DNA from: CAUZFZ01 sp963579025
Lineage (GTDB): Bacteria; Planctomycetota; Planctomycetia; Planctomycetales; Planctomycetaceae
DNA length: 30,566 nt
Assembly: GCA_963579025.1 (NCBI GenBank)
Contig: CAUZFZ010000136.1
Location: forward strand, 1-30,566
Direction: 5' to 3'
Shown here: one piece after another, positions 8,730-16,158 of the stretch
How the letters are laid out: the number at the start of each line of letters is the position of its first letter
How positions within the stretch are numbered: the first letter of the stretch is position 1
Program-made: the position numbers and the translations under genes
The notes under the pieces: generated by a model
Told to the model about the DNA's origin: nothing
The model's input: the letters and a program-made list of their open reading frames with translations, nothing else
Databases searched by the model: none

Positions 8730-10184
8730 TTATTCGCTGAGCCAGTACAGTTTGCCGCCCTTGTTCAAACCGATTGGGACCACATCATCGGCCGGAGACC
8801 CCTGCTCGGCCAGTTGAAAGGCGAATGCCAGTGGCACGCGCTTTGGTCCCCAGTCGAGATTGGAACGACAGTACCAGACGCCCTGAAATTCGCCCAGAAC
8901 GAGCATGTCAAAGCGAGTGAACTTTGCTTTCGAGCGGTCATAATGCACCACACCGCTCACCTGACCTTTGTAAGCAGCCCGGTAGGTCTTTGGTTTGCTC
9001 ATGTCGTTGGCCATGTCAAAGTCCCCGGCCAGTTTGAGAGTGACCCCAGCCGGTGATGCTTCGACGACGGTCGCGGTCAGGTCTCCCTGTTTGATGGCGT
9101 CCGGTTTCCATAATCGGATCAGCGTCTCGGCGGCCCACCAGTTGTGACAGCCCCACAGGAACAGTCGCCGACTGGCCGAACGCGGCACGGCGATTACGTC
9201 CCCTTTCTTTGCATCGGCCGGGACCAGCGTCTTCCATTCCACTTCGGTCAACCAGAACATGTCCTTGATCGGTTCCGGCTGCGCGGACCTCTCGGCCTTG
9301 AATTTCGGGTGACCCTCGACACAGGCGCCTCCCTCGCCCAGCAAAAACTGCGTGCGGTTGATCTTCGCCGGATGCAGGTCTCCATTTGCTTCACGAGTCA
9401 AAATCCGATTGTAAGCTCGCAGAACCAGTCGACCCGGCGGCGGCTCCTCTCCGCGGTATCGCCCGCCTCCGGATGCGTACTTCAACTGGCTCAGGTCCAG
9501 ACGCTTCTTCGCACCGACAGGCTTGCGATCCGTTTCAGGCATCTTCTCAAACACGTCGACGACTTTGCTCAGCCGTTGCTCCAGAGTTTCAGAACGGCTC
9601 GCGGCGTCGATTTCGATCGGCCGCCCACTCGCCGCGAAGAAGCACATCGTTTTCGTGCCGGGCAGTCGCGATTCCAGCGGCAGCGCTGCTCGCGGTTTAC
9701 ACACCCAGGATCGAAAGACGTTGGTCCAGACGCCGGAATCCCCGGGAAGAGACTTGTTCACGGTGTTGAACACTACGGGGACGAATTCCCGCTTCAGCAT
9801 CGCAAGTTGTTCGCCACTCAGTCCTTGCCAGTCGCCCGACCGGCCACCCGCGCCGCCTCAGCACAGGCCCAGCGCGTCGGCGAAGCCGGCACCCGTGTCC
9901 GCGAAGACGAACAGCGGTTTTCCCTCAACGGCCGCCCGATGACGGGCCTGCGTAATACTGGTCAGCCAGGGAAGCGACACCCACTTAAGCTCGTTGTCCT
10001 GTGGAAGGACCATCGAGTGCAGCTTGTCGAAGTCCGTTTCCGCCGCCCGCCGGATTGCCGAGCCGCTCCCGCGCGAAGCTGGTTCCTCGGCAAACGTCGC
10101 GGTTGTCATCCAGACCAGAAGTCCAGGCAACACGGCACTCGCCACCGTTCGCCCATTGGTTAATCGTACTCTGCTTATACACAT
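8730..10184 (-). CDS. Predicted secreted selenoprotein (Cys-Sec), 484 residues, TGA at 9858-9860 read as Sec
   Basis: The frame starts at ATG 10182-10184 with GAGGAG seven bases upstream. It encodes a signal peptide (hydrophobic 'AVLPGLLVWMTTATFA', cleavage near residue 32) and reaches TGA 9858-9860 right after Cys108. It then continues in the same frame for 375 codons to TAA. A stop-based caller would give two pieces, 9858-10235 and 8730-9800. The paralogue upstream (10393-11805) has TGA at the same aligned place, also after Cys, and the two align on both sides of it: 'EGKP(L/I)' before, 'GAGGR' and 'REFV/KQFV' after, and 'LTE.EWK.L' and 'FTRFDML.LG' near the end. Residues 70-120 resemble a thioredoxin-like segment with Cys-Sec in place of CxxC, so a redox role in the periplasm is inferred. 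I do not recognise a named family. The alternative is a pseudogene, made unlikely by the matching paralogue. Confidence 0.8.
9827..9844 (-). promoter_or_regulatory. SECIS-like stem-loop after the TGA of the downstream selenoprotein
   Basis: On the minus strand, 13 bases after the TGA, GCCGGTC and GACTGGC form a 7-bp stem (one G-U pair) around the loop GGGC. The loop starts 20 bases after the TGA. Bacterial SECIS elements are known to be short hairpins with the apical loop about 16-37 bases downstream and a G in the first two loop positions, and this fits. Pairing was done by hand, without energies. Confidence 0.6.
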
Positions 10185-10191
10185 GGACCCG

Positions 10192-10197
10192 CTCCTC
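10192..10197 (-). promoter_or_regulatory. Shine-Dalgarno GAGGAG deciding the start at 10184
   Basis: GAGGAG lies seven bases before ATG 10182-10184. This places the start 17 codons inside the longest open frame and puts the signal peptide at the very N-terminus. Confidence 0.75.
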
Positions 10198-10392
10198 TTC
10201 AGGCGACCGGCAATTGAGAACTTGTCACTATGCAAACGTGGGCGACCACCACTCGCCTTAACAACAGGTCGGAAACAACCTCCCGATATTGGGTCAGCTC
10301 GTGAGCCGTCGGCTCATGGAATGAGGGAACTTGTTTCGGACCCGTTCCTTATTGGTCACTTGTTCGATTCACGCCGAACCGTGTGCGTTTAC

Positions 10393-11805
10393 TTACGGTT
10401 TCCCGAAATAGCCTTCGTAGGTGTATGTCGCTCCGCCGCCGCGTGGTGGAATATGGCGTTCAGCGGGCGAGTTATCACCGACTAACTCGAAGGCGATCCC
10501 ATAGGGGGACCGACCCGGCCGCGAGTAGCCGAAATGCCCCAGCCCTGCCTCAAAGTTGCCGTAGGTGTCGCCCAGGGCCAGCATGTCGAAACGTGTAAAC
10601 TCGCCCGCTTGCCGATCGTAATCGAGATAGCCGTACAATCTTGCGTCGAACTTACGGGCTTTGTCTCCGCCGACACCATCTCTCACTTTGGCAAACCCGT
10701 CCACCTTTAACTGAAGCTGGTTCGGCGATGCTTTGACAACCTTCAGCCAAAGCTCGCCCGCCAGAACCTTTTGCCGGATCGGATCGCCGATGGTGCGGTT
10801 CAAGTCGAGATGAAACTGAAATATCCGTTGGGTGATTCGCTCGGGAAAGGGATACCTGTTGCCCGCTTTGGGATTATCCGGAATGAGCGATTTCCATTCT
10901 GCTTCCGTCAGCCACATGAAGTCGGGATGCGGTTGGTAGATTCGCTTCGAGACGTGAAACCAGTGCGGCATGTTTCGGTACCGCTTTTCCAGCACCTGCA
11001 TGTCGATGTCGGGTCGAATGTTCTTGTAGCCGGCCATCAGGTATCGACGTTGCTCCTCGGGATCGTCGCTGTTACCCAGCCAGTCCTCGCGGGCAGCGTG
11101 GCGGAGCCGGTCCTGTTTGTCGCGGCCCAGGGCACGCATGTGAATCTTGACGACCAGTCCGCCCGGCGGCGGTTTCGGAAGGCCGTCGTCCACTCCTGCG
11201 GCTCGCTGACCGAGTTTCACCGCGTCTGGCTTGCGCTGTGGCTCGGGTAGAGCATTCCATGCTTCCAGAGCGTCCCGGACACACGTTTGGAAGTTCGTGG
11301 CCAGTACCTTTCCATTGGCGGTGATCGATACTCGGTCGCCTCCGGCGCCAGAGAACTTCAGGCCGCAAACTTCACGCAGGAAATTCGCGTCCGGATAGTC
11401 ACGGCCTTGCGTGCGACCGTTGATCGCGACACAGACAAATTGCTTCTGGATGGTTTCGAGATCGTTTTCCCACTTGGAAGGCTCACGGCCCCCGGCTCCA
11501 GCCTGTCAGCAGACGCCCAGCGGAGGCGACCCGCCTCCCGACCAGATGAGAATGGGTTTCCCTTCTGCGGCCGCTTGCCTGCGGGCTTCCCAGACACTCG
11601 CATGCCATGAGATTTTCGCCCACGGTGACTCATCAGCCGCCGGCCGGACCAATGTCTGGTACTCGGCGAATTGCCGGGCAGTCAAACTGGATGGAAAAGC
11701 CGCCAATCCCTCGCGAACTTCTTCCGCCCACACCAGGCCGGGCGAGTGGCCAAAACAGCAAACAACTGCCAGCGCAGCGATGGTGTTCGTGAAATCTCTC
11801 GTCAT
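10393..11805 (-). CDS. Predicted secreted selenoprotein (Cys-Sec), 470 residues, TGA at 11506-11508 read as Sec
   Basis: The start is ATG 11803-11805 with GGAG seven bases upstream. A signal peptide follows ('TIAALAVVCCFGHSPGLVWA'). 'WEARRQAAAEGKPILIWSGG' leads to 'PLGVC', then TGA at codon 100, and the frame runs on for 370 more codons to TAA 10393-10395. The 96 codons between the TGA and the first later start-like codon (GTG 11220) are open and read as normal protein ('WENDLETIQKQFVCVAING'). So this is one gene, not the two pieces (11506-11811 and 10393-11220) a standard caller gives. The protein is a diverged paralogue of the next gene downstream (208 bases away, same strand, probably one transcript). 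Conserved between them are the Cys-Sec pair, 'GAGGR', a later single Cys ('REVC'/'SWVC'), 'LTEAEWKSLIP' and 'FTRFDML'. An extracytoplasmic thiol/selenol redox role is inferred. The family is not recognised. Confidence 0.8.
11477..11493 (-). promoter_or_regulatory. SECIS-like stem-loop after the TGA of the upstream selenoprotein
   Basis: On the minus strand GGGGGC pairs with GCCTTC (two G-U pairs) around the loop CGTGA. The loop begins 18 bases after the TGA and has G then T at its second and third positions, as in many bacterial SECIS loops. The stem is short and was paired by hand. Confidence 0.55.
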
Positions 11806-11812
11806 GTTCAAT

Positions 11813-11816
11813 CTCC
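11813..11816 (-). promoter_or_regulatory. Shine-Dalgarno GGAG deciding the start at 11805
   Basis: GGAG lies seven bases before ATG 11803-11805. It favours this ATG over the TTG two codons upstream. Confidence 0.6.
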
Positions 11817-11989
11817 GGACTCAGCGGGACATTCAGAACGCGTCGCGAGGCCACACTACGGTACATCGTTCCGCACAGACAAGCTGCTATCGGCTCGGAT
11901 AAGAGCTTTGTGCCCGCTGGTGACCATGACCGGACGTCAACACACTCGCGTGGCCGCCGGGGCGAAACCGCAGCCGTCGCGTCGGAAAG

Positions 11990-12030
11990 AAAAGGGGGGA
12001 ACGAAAAGGCGAACTGTAAAAGGGGGGAAC
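11990..12030. repeat. Short direct repeat (aaaaggggggaac) leading into the 272-bp element
   Basis: The 13-base word aaaaggggggaac occurs at 11990-12002 and 12018-12030, immediately before the left end of the element at 12038. This is the gap from 11806 to 12433; positions 11817-11989 show nothing recognisable. Confidence 0.6.
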
Positions 12031-12037
12031 TGTAAGA

Positions 12038-12309
12038 GGGGACGCAACTCATTTTCGGAAAGAATGAGTCGCGGGGTGGCTCGGCCACTTGTGCTCGTGT
12101 GCCGGAGGCACAGGATGCTCCTCCCTGCGCGGACTTCGCAGGGGTCAGGCCTTGTGTTCGGTTTTCGTGCGGCGGTAAGCGTGAGGAGTCAGCAGAAGTC
12201 CGTTCCCAAGTGCATGCGCGCACGCCCCGATGCGTCGACCTCCGCGAATCCGATTCCCCGACGGGCAGGTAAAGGCGCACGGCATCCGGAATAAATGAGT
12301 TGCGTCCCC
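12038..12309. repeat. 272-bp dispersed element with perfect 17-bp terminal inverted repeats (complete copy)
   Basis: The ends ggggacgcaactcattt (12038-12054) and its exact inverse complement (12293-12309) bound an element that recurs in part at 15952-16128 (right portion) and 20056-20168 (left portion). In the middle, cctgcg...cgcagg forms a small hairpin beside the box cttcgcaggggtcagg. No transposase is encoded; the short ORFs inside are not convincing. Ends of this ggggacgcaa type remind me of sequences flanking REP-associated tyrosine transposases, so a non-autonomous mobile element is plausible (inference). Confidence 0.8.
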
Positions 12310-12433
12310 TGGTTTCGTCCCGCCCGGCGAAAGAATAGTTCGCCTGACTGGAAAGAGATTGACCGCGTATCAGAGAATCGACGCCAACTGACTGGCCAGC
12401 GTTTCACAGTTCAATCAGAGCAGGGCAACATCC

Positions 12434-13732
12434 ATGACAGGGCGAAAATGGCGACGTGAATTTCTGCTGGCTCTCATGCTGGGAGCCGCGATGACGGCCG
12501 GTGGAAGTCGGTCGGCGGTTGGCGATGATCCGAAGACGCTGGTTCAGTTTTGCGCGATGGGGGATGTCCCATACGCGGACGTGGAAGACAAACTGCTGCC
12601 GCGGCAGATTTCCGAGTTGCCGAGGAATGCGGAATTCGTGATCCACGTGGGAGATATCAAGTCGGGTGCGACACCGTGCGACGAGGCGGTCTACAACAAG
12701 GTTTTCGGAATGCTGAGCCAGTCTGTGTCGCCCGTCTTTATCGTCCCAGGCGACAACGAGTGGAATGACTGCACCGACCCGGCACAGGCCTGGAAGTACT
12801 GGCAGAAGTACTTCACTCGTTTGGATCGGAGGTGGCAGCACAGATTTCCCGTCTTCCGACAAATAGAACAAAAGGAAAATTTCTCCTTTGTCCGGGGCGG
12901 CGTGTTGTTCATCGGACTGAACATCGTCGGCGGCCGTGTCCACGATCCCGATGAGTGGAAGCGACGCCACGCCGATTGCCTCGACTGGACGCGACGCAAC
13001 CTGCGGCAGTTCGGCCCCGGTACCAGCAGCCTGATCATTTTCGGTCACGCGCAGCCGAACGCGAACCACCAGGATTTCTTCGGTCCGTTTACCGAGGATG
13101 CCAGAGAATTCGGCAAGCCGATTCTTTACCTGCACGGTGATGGACACCGCTGGATCCACGATCGTCCCTTCGGGGCTCAGAATATCCTGCGAGTCCAGGT
13201 TGACCAGGGCGGAATCGCGCCACCAGTGCAGGTCACTGTCACCGATCACCCATCGATGCCGTTTGGATTTGACCGCCGCATGTCCGAGGACGCAGCGGCC
13301 GCCGCCCTGTCGAAGCTGGGCGCCAGGCTCAAGCGGGACGATGCCGGCCGTATTACCGAGGTGGACCTCGGCGAACGATCGACCACCGACGCGGATCTGG
13401 TTCACCTGGTCGGGTTGCGGGCCATCGAGGAGATCAATCTGCACCAGACGAAAATCACTGGAGCCGGGCTGGTCCACTTGAAGGGACTGACCACGCTGAA
13501 ACGCGCATTCTTCAGTGACACCGCCGTCGACGACGCCGGGGTCGCTCACCTGAAGGGGCTGGCGAATTTAAACCTCGTCGGCCTGTCCGGAACCCGGATC
13601 ACCGATCGCGGTCTCGAACATCTGACCGGGCTCATGAAACTGTCATCGCTGTTTGCCATCGGCACCCGGATCACAGAAGCCGGAGTGACCAGCCTCCGGG
13701 AGAAACTGCCGAAATGCGACGTCAGCTTTTGA
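12434..13732 (+). CDS. Exported calcineurin-like metallophosphoesterase fused to LRRs
   Basis: A signal peptide (residues 1-30, 'FLLALMLGAAMTAGG') is followed by the metallophosphoesterase metal ligands in order: 'MGDVPY' (Asp44), 'VGDIKSG' (Asp74), 'PGDNEW' (Asp107, Asn108), 'FGHAQPN' (His205) and 'HGDGHRW' (His234, His238). Residues from about 286 to the end are LRRs of the 'ITGAGLVHLKGL' type, like those of the genes at the start of the window. It should hydrolyse a phosphoester outside the cytoplasm; the substrate is not evident. The overall pattern 'GDVPY...HVGDIKSG...PGDNEW' is that of a secreted subgroup of the family. AGGG lies about eight bases before the ATG. The LRR part probably binds or positions a partner (inference). 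Confidence 0.85.
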   Translation: MTGRKWRREFLLALMLGAAMTAGGSRSAVGDDPKTLVQFCAMGDVPYADVEDKLLPRQISELPRNAEFVIHVGDIKSGATPCDEAVYNKVFGMLSQSVSPVFIVPGDNEWNDCTDPAQAWKYWQKYFTRLDRRWQHRFPVFRQIEQKENFSFVRGGVLFIGLNIVGGRVHDPDEWKRRHADCLDWTRRNLRQFGPGTSSLIIFGHAQPNANHQDFFGPFTEDAREFGKPILYLHGDGHRWIHDRPFGAQNILRVQVDQGGIAPPVQVTVTDHPSMPFGFDRRMSEDAAAAALSKLGARLKRDDAGRITEVDLGERSTTDADLVHLVGLRAIEEINLHQTKITGAGLVHLKGLTTLKRAFFSDTAVDDAGVAHLKGLANLNLVGLSGTRITDRGLEHLTGLMKLSSLFAIGTRITEAGVTSLREKLPKCDVSF

Positions 13733-13781
13733 GACGAGAGAGAGAAACGCAGGTTGCAGGAATGCCCCCCTGACGGACTTG

Positions 13782-13994
13782 ATGAATGGGAGCCGGAAAG
13801 TGGTCCGTCCTCTTTGTTCATGCACCTTGGGCAGGGTGGGCCTGGCCGCAGTCCTCGGCGTGCTGCTGTGCTGCGGCACCGATGGCCTGGCGGGAATGCC
13901 GTCTCCGCTGCCCGGCGGCTGGACCGCCGACAGCGAACTCAACGTGCCGGTCTACTCCGCACAGGGCACTTCGAATCCCGAGTTTTTCGATTGA
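13782..13994 (+). CDS. Small secreted protein of unknown function (70 residues), possibly a truncated gene
   Basis: The ORF starts 49 bases after the metallophosphoesterase stop. It encodes a basic N-terminus, a hydrophobic signal ('VGLAAVLGVLLCC'), and only about 32 further residues containing 'PLPGGW'. It stops 3 bases before the end of convergent yidC. No strong ribosome binding site was seen. The 'PGGW' after the signal is faintly like the N-terminal region of cystatin-like proteins, in which case the remainder is missing; this resemblance is too short to rely on. Confidence 0.4.
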   Translation: MNGSRKVVRPLCSCTLGRVGLAAVLGVLLCCGTDGLAGMPSPLPGGWTADSELNVPVYSAQGTSNPEFFD

Positions 13995-13997
13995 AGC

Positions 13998-15740
13998 CTA
14001 ATCCTCGAAAATCTCATCTTCGACAGCCGTTGCCGTTTCATCAGCTTCGAGGTCCTGAAACTCCAGCACCGGAAAGATCATCTGTTCGACTCGTGCCCCG
14101 GCAATGAACGTGAGGAAGCACAGCCAGCTTGCGGCGGGCATCGTGTAGCAGAGAAGGAAAAACAGGACGGGCCCCCAGAATCGTTTTTTCTTTTCAGTCT
14201 GATCAACGGACGGATCGGTCCGGTAACCGGCAAACATCAGGACCAGCGCCACAAACGGCAGCAGGTTGAGATGGCTGCCGAGCAGAAACACCTGCTGCCC
14301 GAGATTCATGAGTCGATCGGGGGCAGACAGGTCGTGAATCCAGGTGATGCCCCACAGGAGTTCCGCCTGACGCAGTGAGAAGCTTCCGAGCAGCCCGCGC
14401 CAGACGCCGATAAACAACAGCCCGGTGACGATGCCGAACAGGCAGCCGGTCAGTGGTTTGCAGTTGTACTTCCGAAACAACTCGACCTGTGCCTGGGAGA
14501 ATCCGGCATTGTCTTTGCCGTACTGCTCCTTGAGCTGTTTAATTTTCGGCTGCAGAAACTTCATCAGCGCGGCGCTTCGTCGCTGCCGTTTCGAGAGGGA
14601 CAGCATTGAAATGCGAATGAGAACCGTCGTCAGGATCAGCGCGAGCCCATAGTCACCGATGATCGAGCCGACAAGCCGCAACACTCCGTCGATCGGCCGG
14701 GCAATGTGTTTCATGGGGATAAACAGGAAGGTGCCTTCCTCGGCCAGCAACCGAAGATCGTACTCCTCGTGTTCGTCGAGCAGCGGATAATCCTTCGGGC
14801 CATTGAACAGCAGATACTCATGCACGACCTCGCCACCGGGCTGAAGGTCGAACGATGCCGTCGTCGCTGTCACGCGGATATTGTTCCAGAGGAGGTCGGG
14901 GTGCGGATCCGCGACCGACTCGACAACGCGGATCCGCTGCGCGGCATTGCCTGGTCGCGGGATGATCACCGAGGCAAAAAACTGACAGTCGACACCCCAG
15001 AATCGTACAGGCGAATTGACCACCTGCTGCCGGAGTCCCGGGCCAACGTCAAGCGAATCTGATTTCGTCAGGCTCATCTTGCCGTCCTCATCGGCGGCCG
15101 CAACGAGCGAGTTTCGGAAGTAACCGGAGGATTCGACGTTTTCCATCGGTAGTCCGCTACCACTGCTCAACGAGCAGGAAACAGCTTTTTGTGGAACGTC
15201 GCTCAAATTCCGGATCGCGACTTCCAGTCGGATAAAGGGACTGTTCTTTTTGAGCGAAAACCGTTTCTCGATTTCCAGGGCACCATCGCGATCCTGAGTT
15301 CGGAACACGACTTTTCGAGGTGAGTTTTCAATGACCTCCCACATGGTCTCGGCGAGTTTCGGCTCCAGTCCGGTCGTCAGCCGGAACGAATGGAAGTCGG
15401 CGACTTCTTCCTGCAGCAGAATCAGCGGCCCGTTGCGGTCTTCGTTGTCGTAGCGATTCAACTGCAGCCGCGTGACAACTCCGCCTCGATTGGACAGTTC
15501 CGCGTAAATCCAGAATTCGGCATCGTCTTCCGGCTTGTCCTCACCCAGCACGAGGTCGGTGGCCAGCGGGATTTCGAGATCCTGCTGCCGGTCAGCCTGC
15601 GCATCAGGAACAGCGTCCTGCGCGTCCGCCGGCAAGGCACCGGCGCAGGCCATGGCCAGCCAGGTGAGACATGCCACATGCACGGCGAGTGCTGATCGTG
15701 AGCGAATTCCAAATACTGATCGACCCGTTTCACGACGCAT
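13998..15740 (-). CDS. yidC: YidC/Oxa1 membrane protein insertase
   Basis: The gene encodes about 580 residues in the Gram-negative YidC arrangement: an N-terminal hydrophobic segment, a long periplasmic beta domain (about residues 55-345, with 'ELSNRGGVVTRLQLNRY' typical of its start), then the insertase core. The core begins near residue 365 with 'DYGLALILTTVLIRISML', which carries the functionally important Arg of the hydrophilic groove. The cytoplasmic hairpin 'LQPKIKQLKEQYGKD' and further membrane helices follow. The C-terminal tail is acidic. ATG 15738-15740, with AGG seven bases upstream, is preferred over the GTG two codons earlier. It helps insert and fold inner-membrane proteins. 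The usual rnpA-yidC neighbours are not present here. Confidence 0.93.
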   Translation of the reverse strand: MRRETGRSVFGIRSRSALAVHVACLTWLAMACAGALPADAQDAVPDAQADRQQDLEIPLATDLVLGEDKPEDDAEFWIYAELSNRGGVVTRLQLNRYDNEDRNGPLILLQEEVADFHSFRLTTGLEPKLAETMWEVIENSPRKVVFRTQDRDGALEIEKRFSLKKNSPFIRLEVAIRNLSDVPQKAVSCSLSSGSGLPMENVESSGYFRNSLVAAADEDGKMSLTKSDSLDVGPGLRQQVVNSPVRFWGVDCQFFASVIIPRPGNAAQRIRVVESVADPHPDLLWNNIRVTATTASFDLQPGGEVVHEYLLFNGPKDYPLLDEHEEYDLRLLAEEGTFLFIPMKHIARPIDGVLRLVGSIIGDYGLALILTTVLIRISMLSLSKRQRRSAALMKFLQPKIKQLKEQYGKDNAGFSQAQVELFRKYNCKPLTGCLFGIVTGLLFIGVWRGLLGSFSLRQAELLWGITWIHDLSAPDRLMNLGQQVFLLGSHLNLLPFVALVLMFAGYRTDPSVDQTEKKKRFWGPVLFFLLCYTMPAASWLCFLTFIAGARVEQMIFPVLEFQDLEADETATAVEDEIFED

Positions 15741-15951
15741 GACCACACCTGTTGCGGACGAAAAGGCTCAAGAGAAGTCGGACATCCTACGAACCGAATT
15801 ATCGGTTCACCATGCGAGTGGCCTTGCGATGCCTGAGCGCGCACTGAGGCGGCGGGCTGAGTCGTGCCGAGAACAACAATTCACACCGAGCCCGATCTTT
15901 CACTTCCCCTCGGAAATCCATTTTTTCATCTGGCGGATGTTCCGTTGCAGC

Positions 15952-16128
15952 ACTTCGCAGGGGTCAGGACTTGTGTTCGGTTTTCGTGCGGCGGTAAGCG
16001 TGAGGAGTCAGCAGGAGTTCGTTCCCAAGTGCATGCGCGCACGCCCCGATGCGTCGACCTCCGCGCATCCAATTCCCTGACGGGCAGGTAAAGGCGCACT
16101 GCATCCGGAATAAATGAGTTGCGTCCCC
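15952..16128. repeat. Right portion of the 272-bp element
   Basis: From acttcgcaggggtcagg to the terminal gcgtcccc it matches the right part of the copy at 12038-12309 with scattered differences, in the same orientation. The left half is absent; the sequence before 15952 (15741-15951) is unrelated and shows nothing recognisable. It ends 30 bases from the stop of the HD-GHKL gene. Confidence 0.8.
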
Positions 16129-16158
16129 TTTCGTTCCCTCCACCCAGCCCACAAACCG

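Noticed and set aside
9144..10163. Open frame of 339 codons on the plus strand across the selenoprotein-like gene
   Set aside because: It is antisense to the well-supported minus-strand gene, rich in Arg/Ser/Pro as shadow frames of GC-rich genes are, and has no recognisable motif.
9858..11508. Reading the two TGA codons as true stops, with each gene split into two proteins or a pseudogene
   Set aside because: Both paralogues have the TGA at the same aligned place after Cys, homology continues across it in frame, and the downstream halves lack good starts and SD sites.
12189..12407. Small minus-strand ORFs inside the 272-bp repeat and its copy at 15952
   Set aside because: They occur only because repeat copies are open by chance; the reading frames are not kept between copies in a protein-like way.
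12404..13549. Open frame of 381 codons on the minus strand
   Set aside because: It is antisense to the metallophosphoesterase gene, whose active-site motifs are all in place on the plus strand.
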